Shown here in pieces: positions 8,684 through 16,739 of a stretch of DNA of 64,000 nucleotides. Every line of letters starts with the position of its first letter. The stretch's first letter is position 1. The position numbers and the translations under genes were made by a program. Under the pieces are notes generated by a model. It was not told the origin of the DNA and made no database searches. It was given only the letters and a program-made list of their open reading frames with translations. The stretch comes from JAJXUB01 sp047974805 (GTDB lineage: Bacteria > Actinomycetota > Actinomycetes > Actinomycetales > Dermatophilaceae): the NCBI GenBank assembly GCA_047974805.1, contig JBKECS010000006.1, positions 7,279-71,278 of the forward strand. Reading direction: 5' to 3'.

Positions 8684-9552
8684 GGCGTCGCCGCCTGTGG
8701 CGGGTGCAGGATCTGGCCGGGAAGGATGAGGTCGGGGTCCTCGCCAATGGTGTCCCGGTTGGCCGCATACCACTGCGGCCAGGCGGCGGCGATCTCGACC
8801 TCGGTGGCATCCGGGCCGAGCCGGGCTGCCGCGATGCCCCATAGCGTGTCGCCTCGGTGGACGACCACGTCGCCGTCATCGGCCGGCGTCGTTAGAGATC
8901 TCGATATCGCCGGTGATTCGGTCGTAGGTGCGGGCGTCGGTGGGCGTCGTGTTGGCCCCAGCGTGGGGCTGGGACTGGGGCGCACCCCAGGGCGTGAGGG
9001 AAGAAGGCCTGGATCTGGGGCTCGCTGCGGTGTCGCGGAGGCCTCGGCAGGGGATGGCTCACCGAACATGACCCCTGGCGCGGTGTGGGGATTGGGCGGG
9101 GTTCCCACAGGGTGACCCGCCGTGACGCTGACCGCGACGAGCGGCATACGGGACGCCGCCGCCGTGCTCGGCAATGCCAGGGTGCCTGTGCTCGCGGTGA
9201 GCAACCAGACTGCCAGCCGCCGGGCCAGCATCGGGGTTAGCCGGGTGGATGCATGTGCAGCCAGAGAACCTAGGCGACCGGGAAGCGCCGAAACAGTGCC
9301 GAGGACGATGCCGAGCACAAGCCACCCGGCCAGGATCGTGGCAGCTGTCGCGGCCAGGGCCGTCACCAGCTCTGCTGGGCTGACCCGCCCGGAGACCATG
9401 GCGAGGTCCCAGCTCCTTGCGGTGAGCGTCGTCAGCAGGGCCATCACGACGGTGGCCGCCAAAGCGAAGCCCACCAGACGAAATGCTGCAGTGTAAGCTC
9501 GTATAGCTCTATTTGCCTGCATTTGCATGTTATGAAATGTACTCAGCCTCAT
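8680..9552 (-). CDS. LysM-domain membrane protein
   Basis: The protein has two hydrophobic segments near the N-terminus (about VGFALAATVVMALLTTL and LAATAATILAGWLVLGIVLG), a further hydrophobic stretch, a Pro/Thr/Ser-rich linker, and a C-terminal LysM domain beginning VVVHRGDTLWGIAAARLG that should bind peptidoglycan. It is likely membrane-anchored with the LysM outside. The start is uncertain: ATG 9552, 9528 and 9522 are all in frame, none with a good ribosome-binding site, and the region is unusually AT-rich. It overlaps the downstream Rv3235-like gene by 4 bases. It probably ties that gene to cell-envelope biology, but no partner is proven. Confidence 0.82.
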   Translation of the reverse strand: MRLSTFHNMQMQANRAIRAYTAAFRLVGFALAATVVMALLTTLTARSWDLAMVSGRVSPAELVTALAATAATILAGWLVLGIVLGTVSALPGRLGSLAAHASTRLTPMLARRLAVWLLTASTGTLALPSTAAASRMPLVAVSVTAGHPVGTPPNPHTAPGVMFGEPSPAEASATPQRAPDPGLLPSRPGVRPSPSPTLGPTRRPPTPAPTTESPAISRSLTTPADDGDVVVHRGDTLWGIAAARLGPDATEVEIAAAWPQWYAANRDTIGEDPDLILPGQILHPPQAATP

Positions 9553-9578
9553 TGAGTGTGCAACCCGACGGCCGCGAA

Positions 9579-9587
9579 TGTGGATAA
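9579..9587 (-). promoter_or_regulatory. DnaA-box-like 9-mer
   Basis: TGTGGATAA is the complement of TTATCCACA, the classical DnaA box. It is isolated, lying between the divergent LysM and duplicated-domain genes, next to AT-rich DNA at about 9490-9560. Confidence 0.4.
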
Positions 9588-9610
9588 GTGGGTGGTTCGG
9601 GACGAGGTGG

Positions 9611-9616
9611 CTAGGG
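9611..9616 (+). promoter_or_regulatory. -10 element of a likely leaderless gene
   Basis: TAGGGT ends 8 bases before ATG 9625. This puts the transcript start at or next to the start codon, so translation is probably leaderless. Confidence 0.5.
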
Positions 9617-9624
9617 TTCCCACC

Positions 9625-10185
9625 ATGGGGTGGGAAGGGCTGTTCGACGACCTGGAAGCTCAGTTCGAGAGCCTTCAGCGCCTCGAGCTCGAGGCGGAGG
9701 TGGCAGACCGCACTCGGCGCGAATTGGCCGGAATCGACCTGATCTCCCGTCTGCTCGGGCACCGAGATTCGGGGTTGACGCTGCGCCTGGTCACCGGCAC
9801 CACCCTGAGCGGGGTCTTGGCAGATATCGGTGCCGATTGGATCGCGTTGGCCGAGCCGTCACAGCGGTATCCGGCGGGGGGAACCACGGTGATCGCGCTA
9901 TCGGCCGTCACCGGGTTCGTCGGCCTGGGCCGGCGGAGTCAGACGGCGCCATCGCCCCGCCGGTTCGCCCTGGGCTACGTGTTGCGCGCACTCGGACGGG
10001 ACCGCCAGGTGGTCATCGTGACGGATACCTCAGGCAGCGTGCTCACCGGAACCGTCCACCGGGTGGGGGCTGACCACGTCGATCTTGCCGAACATCCGGC
10101 CGAGACCGGGCCTCGAACCGAAGCCATTCGAGCTATCCGAGCGATCCCGTTCTGGGCTCTGGTCAGTATTGCCCCAGCCCGCTGA
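9625..10185 (+). CDS. Conserved protein with two Sm/SH3-like repeats
   Basis: I do not recognise a named family for this 186-residue protein. An N-terminal helical part (MGWEGLFDDLEAQFESLQRL) is followed by two similar beta-rich halves. The first reads LRLVTGTTLSGVLADIGADW then IALAE, ending VIALSAVTGFVGL. The second reads VVIVTDTSGSVLTGTVHRVG then ADHVDLAE, ending AIRAIPFWALVSI. This looks like an internal duplication of a small Sm- or SH3-like barrel. The family appears to be actinobacterial. ATG 9625 follows a -10 box with no Shine-Dalgarno site. It converges on the BldC-like gene. Confidence 0.75.
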   Translation: MGWEGLFDDLEAQFESLQRLELEAEVADRTRRELAGIDLISRLLGHRDSGLTLRLVTGTTLSGVLADIGADWIALAEPSQRYPAGGTTVIALSAVTGFVGLGRRSQTAPSPRRFALGYVLRALGRDRQVVIVTDTSGSVLTGTVHRVGADHVDLAEHPAETGPRTEAIRAIRAIPFWALVSIAPAR

Positions 10186-10191
10186 ACCCAG

Positions 10192-10425
10192 CTATGCCGG
10201 GTCGATCAGTTCCCCGCCTCGCGGGTGGGACTCGACGAACTCGCGCGTTTGCGCATACATCCGTTGGATGTATGCCTCCAACTCGCTCGCCTCGACCCGC
10301 CACTGTCCCCGGCCCCCGACCTTGATGGCCGGCAGATCCCCGGAGCGGACCAACGCGTAGGCCTGCGCCGCGCTGACGTCCAGGATCTCGGCAACGTCGG
10401 CGAGTTGCAGGAACCGCTTGTCCAT
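10192..10425 (-). CDS. BldC/excisionase-type small HTH protein
   Basis: This 77-residue protein has a MerR-type winged helix-turn-helix (FLQLADVAEILDVSAAQAYA, then LVRSGDLPAIKVGGRGQWRV) typical of the BldC and excisionase families, followed by a short helical tail (LEAYIQRMYAQTREFV). BldC-like proteins bind direct repeats cooperatively and act as developmental or metabolic regulators in actinobacteria. No integrase or attachment site is nearby, so a chromosomal regulator is more likely than a phage excisionase. It is divergent from the cpaB-like gene and may regulate it. Confidence 0.82.
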   Translation of the reverse strand: MDKRFLQLADVAEILDVSAAQAYALVRSGDLPAIKVGGRGQWRVEASELEAYIQRMYAQTREFVESHPRGGELIDPA

Positions 10426-10464
10426 GGCGCCATTGTGCCCGGTTCGCGCACCCCGCTGGCCACG

Positions 10465-10473
10465 TTGTCCACA
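10465..10473 (+). promoter_or_regulatory. DnaA-box-like 9-mer
   Basis: TTGTCCACA matches the actinobacterial DnaA box and lies in the gap between the divergent BldC-like and cpaB-like genes. It is a single copy. Confidence 0.4.
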
Positions 10474-10512
10474 GACCAGGGCGCTCGACGCGCGGGGCAG
10501 CCGCCGACAACC

Positions 10513-10518
10513 TAGGCT
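10513..10518 (+). promoter_or_regulatory. -10 element of the cpaB-cpaE pair
   Basis: TAGGCT lies 35 bases upstream of ATG 10554. The spacing leaves room for a short leader containing the GGGGAGGA ribosome site. Confidence 0.5.
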
Positions 10519-10553
10519 CGACCGAACGGGGACGCATGGGGAGGACCATCACG

Positions 10554-11213
10554 ATGACCGATTTGCCCAACCGGCTGGCCGGGCGGCTGAGATCGCCGTC
10601 GTGGCGAGACTCTCGTCTGCTGATCGGAATCGTGCTTGTCCTGGGCGGCACGGCCATCGGATCGGTGGTCGTGGCTCATGCCGACGATCGGGTCCCGGTG
10701 TTGGTGGCCCGCGGACCGCTGGTGCCTGGTGAGGTGCTCACCACGCAGAACACCGACCGGCTCGATGTGTATCTCGGTCGTGACTTGTCCAGGTACCTTC
10801 CAGCGTCGACCGACCTCAGCGGGCGGTATGCGGTGGCCCTGGTCCGCCCGGGCGAGCTCATTCCGGCCAGCGCCACCGGGTCCGCCGAGGAGGTCGCGGT
10901 CCAGCCGGTGACGGTGTTGGCCGACGCGGCCTCAGCGGAAGCGCTGGTGCGCGGTTCCGTCGTCGACGTTTATGTCGATCCTGCTGCTGGAGGCACTAGT
11001 CAGGGGTTCACGGGATCGCGGCGGGCGCTCAAGAGCGCCACGGTGGCGGCCGACCCGGCGGGGGACGGCGGCTTCGGGGGCAGCGGGAGCACCGTGGCCG
11101 TGCGGGTGCTCATGCCGACCAAGGCCGTCGGGACCATCATCAACCACATCGACAACGAGGCGCGGATCACGCTGGTGCCCGTCCCCGGGTCGTTGATCAG
11201 GTCCGACTCGTGA
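10554..11213 (+). CDS. SAF-domain pilus assembly protein, CpaB/RcpC-like
   Basis: The 219-residue protein has one N-terminal membrane segment (LLIGIVLVLGGTAIGSVVVA) and an SAF domain (VPVLVARGPLVPGEVLTTQN) as in CpaB/RcpC, the periplasmic component of Tad-type Flp pili. A C-terminal part carries a Gly/Ser-rich insert (GDGGFGGSGST). ATG 10554 has a good GGAGGA site; ATG 10536 would place that site inside the gene. The stop overlaps the next start by 4 bases. The remaining tad genes lie about 20 kb downstream, so the locus is split. Confidence 0.82.
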   Translation: MTDLPNRLAGRLRSPSWRDSRLLIGIVLVLGGTAIGSVVVAHADDRVPVLVARGPLVPGEVLTTQNTDRLDVYLGRDLSRYLPASTDLSGRYAVALVRPGELIPASATGSAEEVAVQPVTVLADAASAEALVRGSVVDVYVDPAAGGTSQGFTGSRRALKSATVAADPAGDGGFGGSGSTVAVRVLMPTKAVGTIINHIDNEARITLVPVPGSLIRSDS

Positions 11214-12499
11214 GCGTGAGGGTGCTGTCCGCGCTGGACCATCGAGTTGAGGCGAGCATCGTCACCCAGCTGGAAGCGGCCGGGCCGGAGGTCACGTTGG
11301 TACGACGGTGTCCGGACCTGGCCGACCTGCTGGCAGCAGCTGCATCGGGCCTGGCGGATGTAGCCCTGGTATCGGGATCGCTCCGCGGGCTGGATGGGGA
11401 GTCCGTCGCCCGGCTACACGGTGACGACGTGCGCATCGTCGGCCTGAGCGTTGATGAAGACCAGGCACGCGCCTTGGTCGGTATCGGAATCGACCGGGTC
11501 CGCTCCGAGTCGGGAGAACTCGCCGACCTGTTGTCGGACCTGCGGGAAGCGGAATTGCTCGCGCCGAGTTCACCGTCGGTGAGCGATATTCTCCGTCGGG
11601 ACTCGCTGGGCGGTGCCACAGCGGCCGGGCCGGACACACACGTTGACATATCCGTCGACCACGATCCTCGTCCCCGGCCGCCGGCAACGGTCATCGCGGT
11701 GTGGGGGCCCGCTGGTGCACCAGGACGGACCACGGTTGCGGTCAACCTCGCCGCAGAGCTGGCCGCCGAAGGAAAGCAGGCCTTGTTGATCGATGCAGAC
11801 ACCTGGGGGGCCAGTGTTGCCCAATCCTTGGCCTTGGTGGATGAGGCCCCGGGGCTGGTGGCTGCCGTCCGCGCTGCTGATCAAGGCCGATTGGACGAGA
11901 TGGAGCTGGCCAGGTTGGCGCCCAGCGTTGCGGCTCACTGGCGAGTCCTGACCGGCCTGCCACGACCCGATCGCTGGCCCGAGATCCGGCCCGCCGCCTT
12001 GGAGCGCGTGCTCGGTCTGGCTGGCAACATCGCTGAGGTCCTCGTCATCGACTGTGCCGCTTCCCTGGAAGATGACGAGGAGCTTAGCTACGATACGGCC
12101 GCACCACGACGCAATGCAGCGACCTTGACCGCCCTGGCGAGCAGCACCGCCCTGGTCGCCGTGGGTAGTGCCGACCCTGTGGGCCTGCAGCGGCTGGTTC
12201 GGGGAGTTCAAGATCTCGCAACCCTCTCGTCGCCGGCCCCCTGGGTGGTGGTGAACAAGCTGCGTGACTCAGCGATCGGGCGCCATCCGGACCGCCAGAT
12301 CCGGCAAACGCTAGGTCGCTTTGCTGGGCTGGAAGACCTCGAGTTCCTACCCTGGGACCTGCCCGCCTGCGACGCCGCGATGCTTGCTGGGGAACCCCTT
12401 CGAGCGGTCGCCGCGCGCAGCCCGCTGCGGACGGCCATCCGTGATCTGTCCATGCGAGTACTCGCAGCGTCGGCGCAGACGCCGGCCGGCCAGGTCTGA
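11210..12499 (+). CDS. CpaE-like MinD/ParA-family protein
   Basis: The 429-residue protein has a degenerate receiver-like N-terminal domain (about 1-120; VRVLSALDHRVEASIV, VALVSGSLRG) and a C-terminal MinD/ParA P-loop domain (about 160-420). That is the architecture of CpaE/TadZ proteins that place the Tad pilus machine at the pole. The P-loop reads GPAGAPGRTT, with Arg where the Walker A Lys normally stands. The second acidic motif LLIDADTWG and switch-like VLVIDCAASLED are present. It overlaps the cpaB-like gene by GTGA. ATP use may be altered or lost; the role is inferred from architecture and context. Confidence 0.82.
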   Translation: MSVRVLSALDHRVEASIVTQLEAAGPEVTLVRRCPDLADLLAAAASGLADVALVSGSLRGLDGESVARLHGDDVRIVGLSVDEDQARALVGIGIDRVRSESGELADLLSDLREAELLAPSSPSVSDILRRDSLGGATAAGPDTHVDISVDHDPRPRPPATVIAVWGPAGAPGRTTVAVNLAAELAAEGKQALLIDADTWGASVAQSLALVDEAPGLVAAVRAADQGRLDEMELARLAPSVAAHWRVLTGLPRPDRWPEIRPAALERVLGLAGNIAEVLVIDCAASLEDDEELSYDTAAPRRNAATLTALASSTALVAVGSADPVGLQRLVRGVQDLATLSSPAPWVVVNKLRDSAIGRHPDRQIRQTLGRFAGLEDLEFLPWDLPACDAAMLAGEPLRAVAARSPLRTAIRDLSMRVLAASAQTPAGQV

Positions 12500-12511
12500 C
12501 ACCATGGGCAG

Positions 12512-13960
12512 GTGACCGACAGGGTATCCGCGTTGGACTTTTCGACCCTCTACCTCGCCGAGGGGAACACTCCGCTTCATGTCGGCTCGGTGATGATCTT
12601 CGAGCCCACCGCGGGCTTCGACTACGACCGGCTCATCCACCTGGTCAGCGCGCGCCTCGTGGAGATCCCGCGCTATCGGCAACGGATCGTGGAGGTTCCG
12701 GGCAACCTGGCGCCGCCGGTGTGGGTGGATGACCCGGCCTTCGATGTCAGCTATCACGTTCGCCGCTCGGCGCTGCCCCGGCCAGGGACCGACGAACAAC
12801 TGGAGGAATTCGTCGCCCGGATCACCCCACGGCCGCTGGACCTGAACCGGCCGCTCTGGGAAGCCTATTTCATCGAGGGCTTGTATCGGGGCCGGTTTGC
12901 CTTGGTGACCAAGACGCACCCGGCCCTGGTGGACGGAGTCGACGCCCTTGACCTGGCCCAGGTCTTGCTCAGCACCGACCCCACGGACAGTACCCGGGGG
13001 GTCGCCGAGCCGGTCTCCTGGATCCCCCACCGCCCACCGAATAGCCTCGAACTTCTCGTTGGCGCCATGGGCGACCTTGCCCGTTCTCCCCGCGCTCTGG
13101 CGGACACCGTCAGCAGATCCGTCGGTGACCTGGCCAGCACTGCGAAGCGAGTGGCCGGCGCGGCTGGGGACATTGCTGGTGCGCTGGCCCGCGTCTCGAC
13201 CCGGCCGGCCCCGACCTCGCCGCTCAACGCTCGGGTCGGGGGAGCGCGCCGGTTCGTCATGGTCGGTACAGACCTGCAGGACTACCGCCGGGTCCGGGAA
13301 CAGGTCACCGGCCCGAAGACGGAGGAGGTGACCATCAACGACGTCGTGCTGGCGACGCTGGCCGGAGCACTGCGCACCTGGCTACTCACCCGCGGGGAGT
13401 CGGTCACGGTCGGCACCACCGTGCGGGCGATGGTCCCAGTAAGCATCGAATCTCCGACCGAAGCACGGCCCAAGGTCAGTGATCGGCACGGCCACGCCAT
13501 CCGGGCGTTCTTCGTCGACCTGCCGGTCGGCGAGCCGGCCGCTTCGATGCGCCTGCACCAGATCGCGTTCATGATGCGCCAACAGTTGCAGGTCGGCCGG
13601 GCCGTCGACGCAGCGACGCTCGTCGCCGTGGGCGATTTCGCCCCACCGGGAATGTATGCCTTGGCCTCGCGCGTCGGGCAGGCGGTGTCCCGACGGCTGT
13701 ACAACCTCGCGGTGACCAACGTCCCCGGTCCGCAACATCCGATGTATGCCGCCGGTGCACAACTCCTGGCCAGCTACCCGGTGATGCCGCTGAGCCCCGG
13801 GCAGGCCTTGACCGTCGGATTGACCTCCTACGACGGCGGCGTGTACTACGGCCTGCTCGTGGATCGGGACGCGATTCCCGACGTGGATGTGCTGGGCCAG
13901 GCCATCGTCGACTCCCTCACCGAGTTGCTGCAGATTCAGGACGGCACGGTCGAGGTATGA
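12512..13960 (+). CDS. WS/DGAT-family acyltransferase-like protein
   Basis: This 482-residue protein matches the length and layout of bifunctional wax-ester synthase/diacylglycerol acyltransferases, which move acyl-CoA groups to fatty alcohols or diacylglycerol for storage lipid. The N-terminal DFSTLYLAEGNTPLHVGSV and the PLDLNRPLWEAYFIEGL segment are typical, as is the late YNLAVTNVPGP motif. The active-site HHxxxDG motif reads H136-P-A-L-V-D-G142, so the second His, normally catalytic, is Pro137. Either this copy is impaired or it does other chemistry. The stop overlaps the next gene by 4 bases. Confidence 0.85.
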   Translation: MTDRVSALDFSTLYLAEGNTPLHVGSVMIFEPTAGFDYDRLIHLVSARLVEIPRYRQRIVEVPGNLAPPVWVDDPAFDVSYHVRRSALPRPGTDEQLEEFVARITPRPLDLNRPLWEAYFIEGLYRGRFALVTKTHPALVDGVDALDLAQVLLSTDPTDSTRGVAEPVSWIPHRPPNSLELLVGAMGDLARSPRALADTVSRSVGDLASTAKRVAGAAGDIAGALARVSTRPAPTSPLNARVGGARRFVMVGTDLQDYRRVREQVTGPKTEEVTINDVVLATLAGALRTWLLTRGESVTVGTTVRAMVPVSIESPTEARPKVSDRHGHAIRAFFVDLPVGEPAASMRLHQIAFMMRQQLQVGRAVDAATLVAVGDFAPPGMYALASRVGQAVSRRLYNLAVTNVPGPQHPMYAAGAQLLASYPVMPLSPGQALTVGLTSYDGGVYYGLLVDRDAIPDVDVLGQAIVDSLTELLQIQDGTVEV

Positions 13961-14352
13961 CGCAGACCCGGATCTATCTGCCGCTCACGGCTGTGGCGCT
14001 CTCGGACTTGATCGCCTTAAAGGAATCCGTGGCCCCTCCGGTGCCCGCCCACGCCGTCACGCACACCCTCCGGGAAACTCGATCGGGTGTCGATGAGGAG
14101 GAATGGGAATACGAGGCCCTCATCGACGCCGCCACGTCGATGGAGGTTCGCGTAGTGGCCGCCGCAGACGTCGAACCCGACCACGTCATCGAAGCTCCCG
14201 GACGCGGGCTGACCGCCGTTATGCTGAACGAACCGGTTCCGTTGCCTCGCGTGGTGTCCTTCCACGTCCGGCAGGGGCCGGACGACGACCTGCTGTGGTA
14301 TGACGTCACGGAGGCAGCCACGGTGCTCGACCTCGTTGCCGGGACAGCGTGA
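13957..14352 (+). CDS. DUF6912-like conserved protein
   Basis: The 131-residue protein starts with RIYLPLTAVALSDLIAL and carries a conserved acidic segment (EEEWEYEALIDAA), features I associate with the actinobacterial DUF6912 family of unknown function. It has no signal peptide or membrane segment. The ATGA overlap with the WS/DGAT gene suggests joint translation, but nothing in the protein points to lipid metabolism. Confidence 0.72.
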   Translation: MTQTRIYLPLTAVALSDLIALKESVAPPVPAHAVTHTLRETRSGVDEEEWEYEALIDAATSMEVRVVAAADVEPDHVIEAPGRGLTAVMLNEPVPLPRVVSFHVRQGPDDDLLWYDVTEAATVLDLVAGTA

Positions 14353-14439
14353 GCGACCAGCCCAAGGTTGGTCAGCGCCGTGCAGGGTCACCGGCCACTG
14401 CAGCCGCCAGTGCCCACATAGGTCAGGCAGAGGAACGCC

Positions 14440-16068
14440 ATGGACTCGATCACCTCGGTCCCCACTCCGCTGAACGAACCCGTCATGTCGTATGCCCCCG
14501 GCACACCCGAGCGCATCGAGATACAAGCAGCGCTCGCAGCCCTGGGTGACGGGCCGCACGACCTGCCCCACATCATCGGCGGCGTTCAGGTGACCGGCGG
14601 CGGCGCGCCCATTGAGGTGCGACAGCCGCATGCCCACGCCAAGCTGCTCGGCACCGTGCACGATGCGACCGGCGAACAGGCCAGATCGGCGATCGATGCC
14701 GCAGCCGAAGCATCGCCAAGCTGGCGTGAGCTGTCCTTCGACGATCGGGCCACCGTGCTGCTGCGGGCCGCCGACCTGCTCACCGGGCCATGGCGGTCGC
14801 GGCTGAACGCCGCCACCATGCTCGGCCAATCCAAGACCGTCCACCAAGCCGACATCGACGCCGCCTGCGAACTTGCCGACTTTTGGCGGTTCAACGTCCA
14901 CTATGCCCGCCAGATCCTCGCCGAGCAGCCCATCGCCAACTCGCCCGGCGTGTGGAACCGGAGCGACCATCGCCCCCTCGAGGGATTCGTCTACGCCATC
15001 ACCCCGTTCAACTTCACCGCCATCGCCGGCAACCTGCCCACGGCACCGGCCCTCATGGGCAACACCGTGCTGTGGAAGCCCAGCCACAACCAAGCCCTCG
15101 CGGCACAGCTCACCATGGACCTGCTTCAGGAGGCCGGTCTGCCAGACGGTGTCATCAACCTCCTGCACGGCCATGGCGCGGATGTCTCAGCGGTGGCGAT
15201 GAGCGACCCGGGCCTGGCCGGCATCCACTTCACCGGTTCCACCGCTGTCTTCCAGCACCTGTGGGGCCAGGTGGGGGCCAACATCGCCCGCTACCGGTCC
15301 TACCCTCGGATAGTCGGCGAAACCGGGGGGAAGGACTTCATCGTCGCCCACCCCAGCGCCGATCCGGATGTGTTGGTCACCGCACTGCTGCGGGGCGCCT
15401 TCGAGTTCTCCGGACAGAAGTGCTCGGCGGCATCAAGGGCATACCTGCCCGCCAGCTTGTGGCGGCGCATAGGCGAGGAGCTCATCACCGCCACCGAGGC
15501 GCTGCCTGTCGGCGATGTCACCGATCTAGGCAACTTCACCGGTGCGGTCATCGACGCGCGTGCCTTCGCCAAACACAAGGCCGCCATCGACCGGGCCCAC
15601 GCCCATCCTGCGATCGATGTCGTGGCCGGCGGACGCTACGACAACAGCGTCGGCTACTTCGTCCGTCCCACCGTGCTGACCTGCACCGATCCAGCGGACG
15701 AGGTCTTTGTGACCGAGTACTTCGGGCCGATTCTGGCCATCTACGTCTACCCGGACGAGGATTTCCTGGACATGCTCACCCAGATGGAGTCTATTGCGCC
15801 GTATGCGCTCACCGGCGCGATCATCGCCCAGGACCGGCAGGTCATCGCTTCGGTGACCGACCGGCTGAGGTTCGCGGCTGGGAACTTCTACGTCAACGAC
15901 AAGCCCACCGGTGCGGTCGTGGGCCAGCAGCCGTTCGGCGGGGCTAGGGCCTCAGGGACCAACGATAAGGCCGGCAGCGCCCAGAACCTGTTGCGGTGGA
16001 CCTCCACGCGGTCGATCAAGGAGACCTTCGACCCGCCGCGCAGCCACATCTATCCGCACATGGGATGA
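14440..16068 (+). CDS. pruA: L-glutamate gamma-semialdehyde dehydrogenase
   Basis: The 542-residue enzyme oxidises glutamate 5-semialdehyde (from proline via pyrroline-5-carboxylate) to glutamate with NAD+. It shows the aldehyde dehydrogenase core of this subfamily: AITPFNFTAIAGNLPTAPAL, Glu294 in VGETGGKDF, catalytic Cys328 in FSGQKCSAASR, and the C-terminal PFGGARASGTNDK. ATG 14440 has AGAGGAA upstream. The usual partner, proline dehydrogenase (putA/prodh), is not adjacent. Together with the nearby glutamate dehydrogenase it would feed proline carbon through glutamate to 2-oxoglutarate. Confidence 0.95.
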   Translation: MDSITSVPTPLNEPVMSYAPGTPERIEIQAALAALGDGPHDLPHIIGGVQVTGGGAPIEVRQPHAHAKLLGTVHDATGEQARSAIDAAAEASPSWRELSFDDRATVLLRAADLLTGPWRSRLNAATMLGQSKTVHQADIDAACELADFWRFNVHYARQILAEQPIANSPGVWNRSDHRPLEGFVYAITPFNFTAIAGNLPTAPALMGNTVLWKPSHNQALAAQLTMDLLQEAGLPDGVINLLHGHGADVSAVAMSDPGLAGIHFTGSTAVFQHLWGQVGANIARYRSYPRIVGETGGKDFIVAHPSADPDVLVTALLRGAFEFSGQKCSAASRAYLPASLWRRIGEELITATEALPVGDVTDLGNFTGAVIDARAFAKHKAAIDRAHAHPAIDVVAGGRYDNSVGYFVRPTVLTCTDPADEVFVTEYFGPILAIYVYPDEDFLDMLTQMESIAPYALTGAIIAQDRQVIASVTDRLRFAAGNFYVNDKPTGAVVGQQPFGGARASGTNDKAGSAQNLLRWTSTRSIKETFDPPRSHIYPHMG

Positions 16069-16079
16069 CAACGTCGTCC
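16063..16079. terminator. Hairpin between pruA and DUF2505 gene
   Basis: A 7-bp stem pairs 16063-16069 (GGATGAC) with 16073-16079 (GTCGTCC), with one G-T pair, around an AAC loop. It overlaps the pruA stop and separates two convergent genes, so a bidirectional terminator is likely. There is no T-run. Confidence 0.35.
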
Positions 16080-16101
16080 GGGTCCAGGCGCGCAGTCGTG
16101 G

Positions 16102-16599
16102 TTAGGGCTGAAGATGCTGACGGATGAGCTCGAATTCGGCCTCGACGGCCTGCGCCAGGAACGGGGAGGCGGCCTTTTCGACCTTGCCGCCGAGGAGGAA
16201 GACCTCGGCACTCAGCTGGCCCTCGAAGGTCTCACTGCTGCCGGTGCCGGAAGGATCCAGGACAAGATCACCGCGCAGCGTCACCGGCGCCCCCTGCACT
16301 ACCGCCTCCACCGTCGCCGCGCGTCCGCCGTCCGCCCGTGCAGGACCCCAGGTCTGTACCTCGGTGACGCGCAGTTGCTCGCCGACGAAGGACTTGACGA
16401 AGTCGGGCATGCTCGCCGTCGGTAGCAGTCGGACCGTCTCGATCCGCACTCCGTCCCCAGCGGGGGTCACGGTGGCCGAAGCGCCGGGTATGCCGACAGT
16501 TCCCTCCGCCTTGGCCTGCTGAAACTTCGGATCGCTGATCACGGCAAACACGGCCTCGGGTGTGGCATCGAACTCTGCGGTCCGGCGGATCGTCTCCAT
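16102..16599 (-). CDS. DUF2505-family protein
   Basis: The 165-residue protein looks like a START/SRPBCC-type fold as in the DUF2505 family: METIRRTAEFDATPEAVFAV at the start, a central beta-rich part (VTEVQTWGPARADG), and a C-terminal helix (PFLAQAVEAEFELIRQHL). Such folds bind hydrophobic ligands, but no ligand is known. ATG 16599 is 7 bases downstream of a TAGGCT -10 box on this strand, so the mRNA is probably leaderless; longer readings run into the divergent gdh promoter. Confidence 0.82.
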   Translation of the reverse strand: METIRRTAEFDATPEAVFAVISDPKFQQAKAEGTVGIPGASATVTPAGDGVRIETVRLLPTASMPDFVKSFVGEQLRVTEVQTWGPARADGGRAATVEAVVQGAPVTLRGDLVLDPSGTGSSETFEGQLSAEVFLLGGKVEKAASPFLAQAVEAEFELIRQHLQP

Positions 16600-16606
16600 A
16601 TGCGCC

Positions 16607-16612
16607 AGCCTA
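16607..16612 (-). promoter_or_regulatory. -10 element of the DUF2505 gene
   Basis: TAGGCT on the minus strand ends 7 bases before the ATG, which predicts a leaderless transcript. Confidence 0.5.
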
Positions 16613-16670
16613 TGGGGTGCTGTTTGGAGCAGGCGAGGATGTCGTGGTCCTGCCCGTGTCGGAATGTCAC

Positions 16671-16676
16671 TACGCT
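16671..16676 (+). promoter_or_regulatory. Probable gdh -10 element
   Basis: TACGCT lies about 64 bases before the gdh start. A small hairpin (GGCAC with GTGCC, about 16,685-16,700) falls in the leader. Confidence 0.4.
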
Positions 16677-16739
16677 GCTGGGGGAGGCACATCGACGTGC
16701 CTACGGCGCAACCGGTAGAGGTCAGAGGAAACGGAGAGC

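Noticed and set aside
10192..10425. Phage excisionase
   Set aside because: The HTH type is shared with BldC. No integrase, attachment site or phage gene is nearby.
9490..10480. Replication origin
   Set aside because: There are only two isolated DnaA boxes, and dnaA, dnaN, parAB and similar genes are absent.
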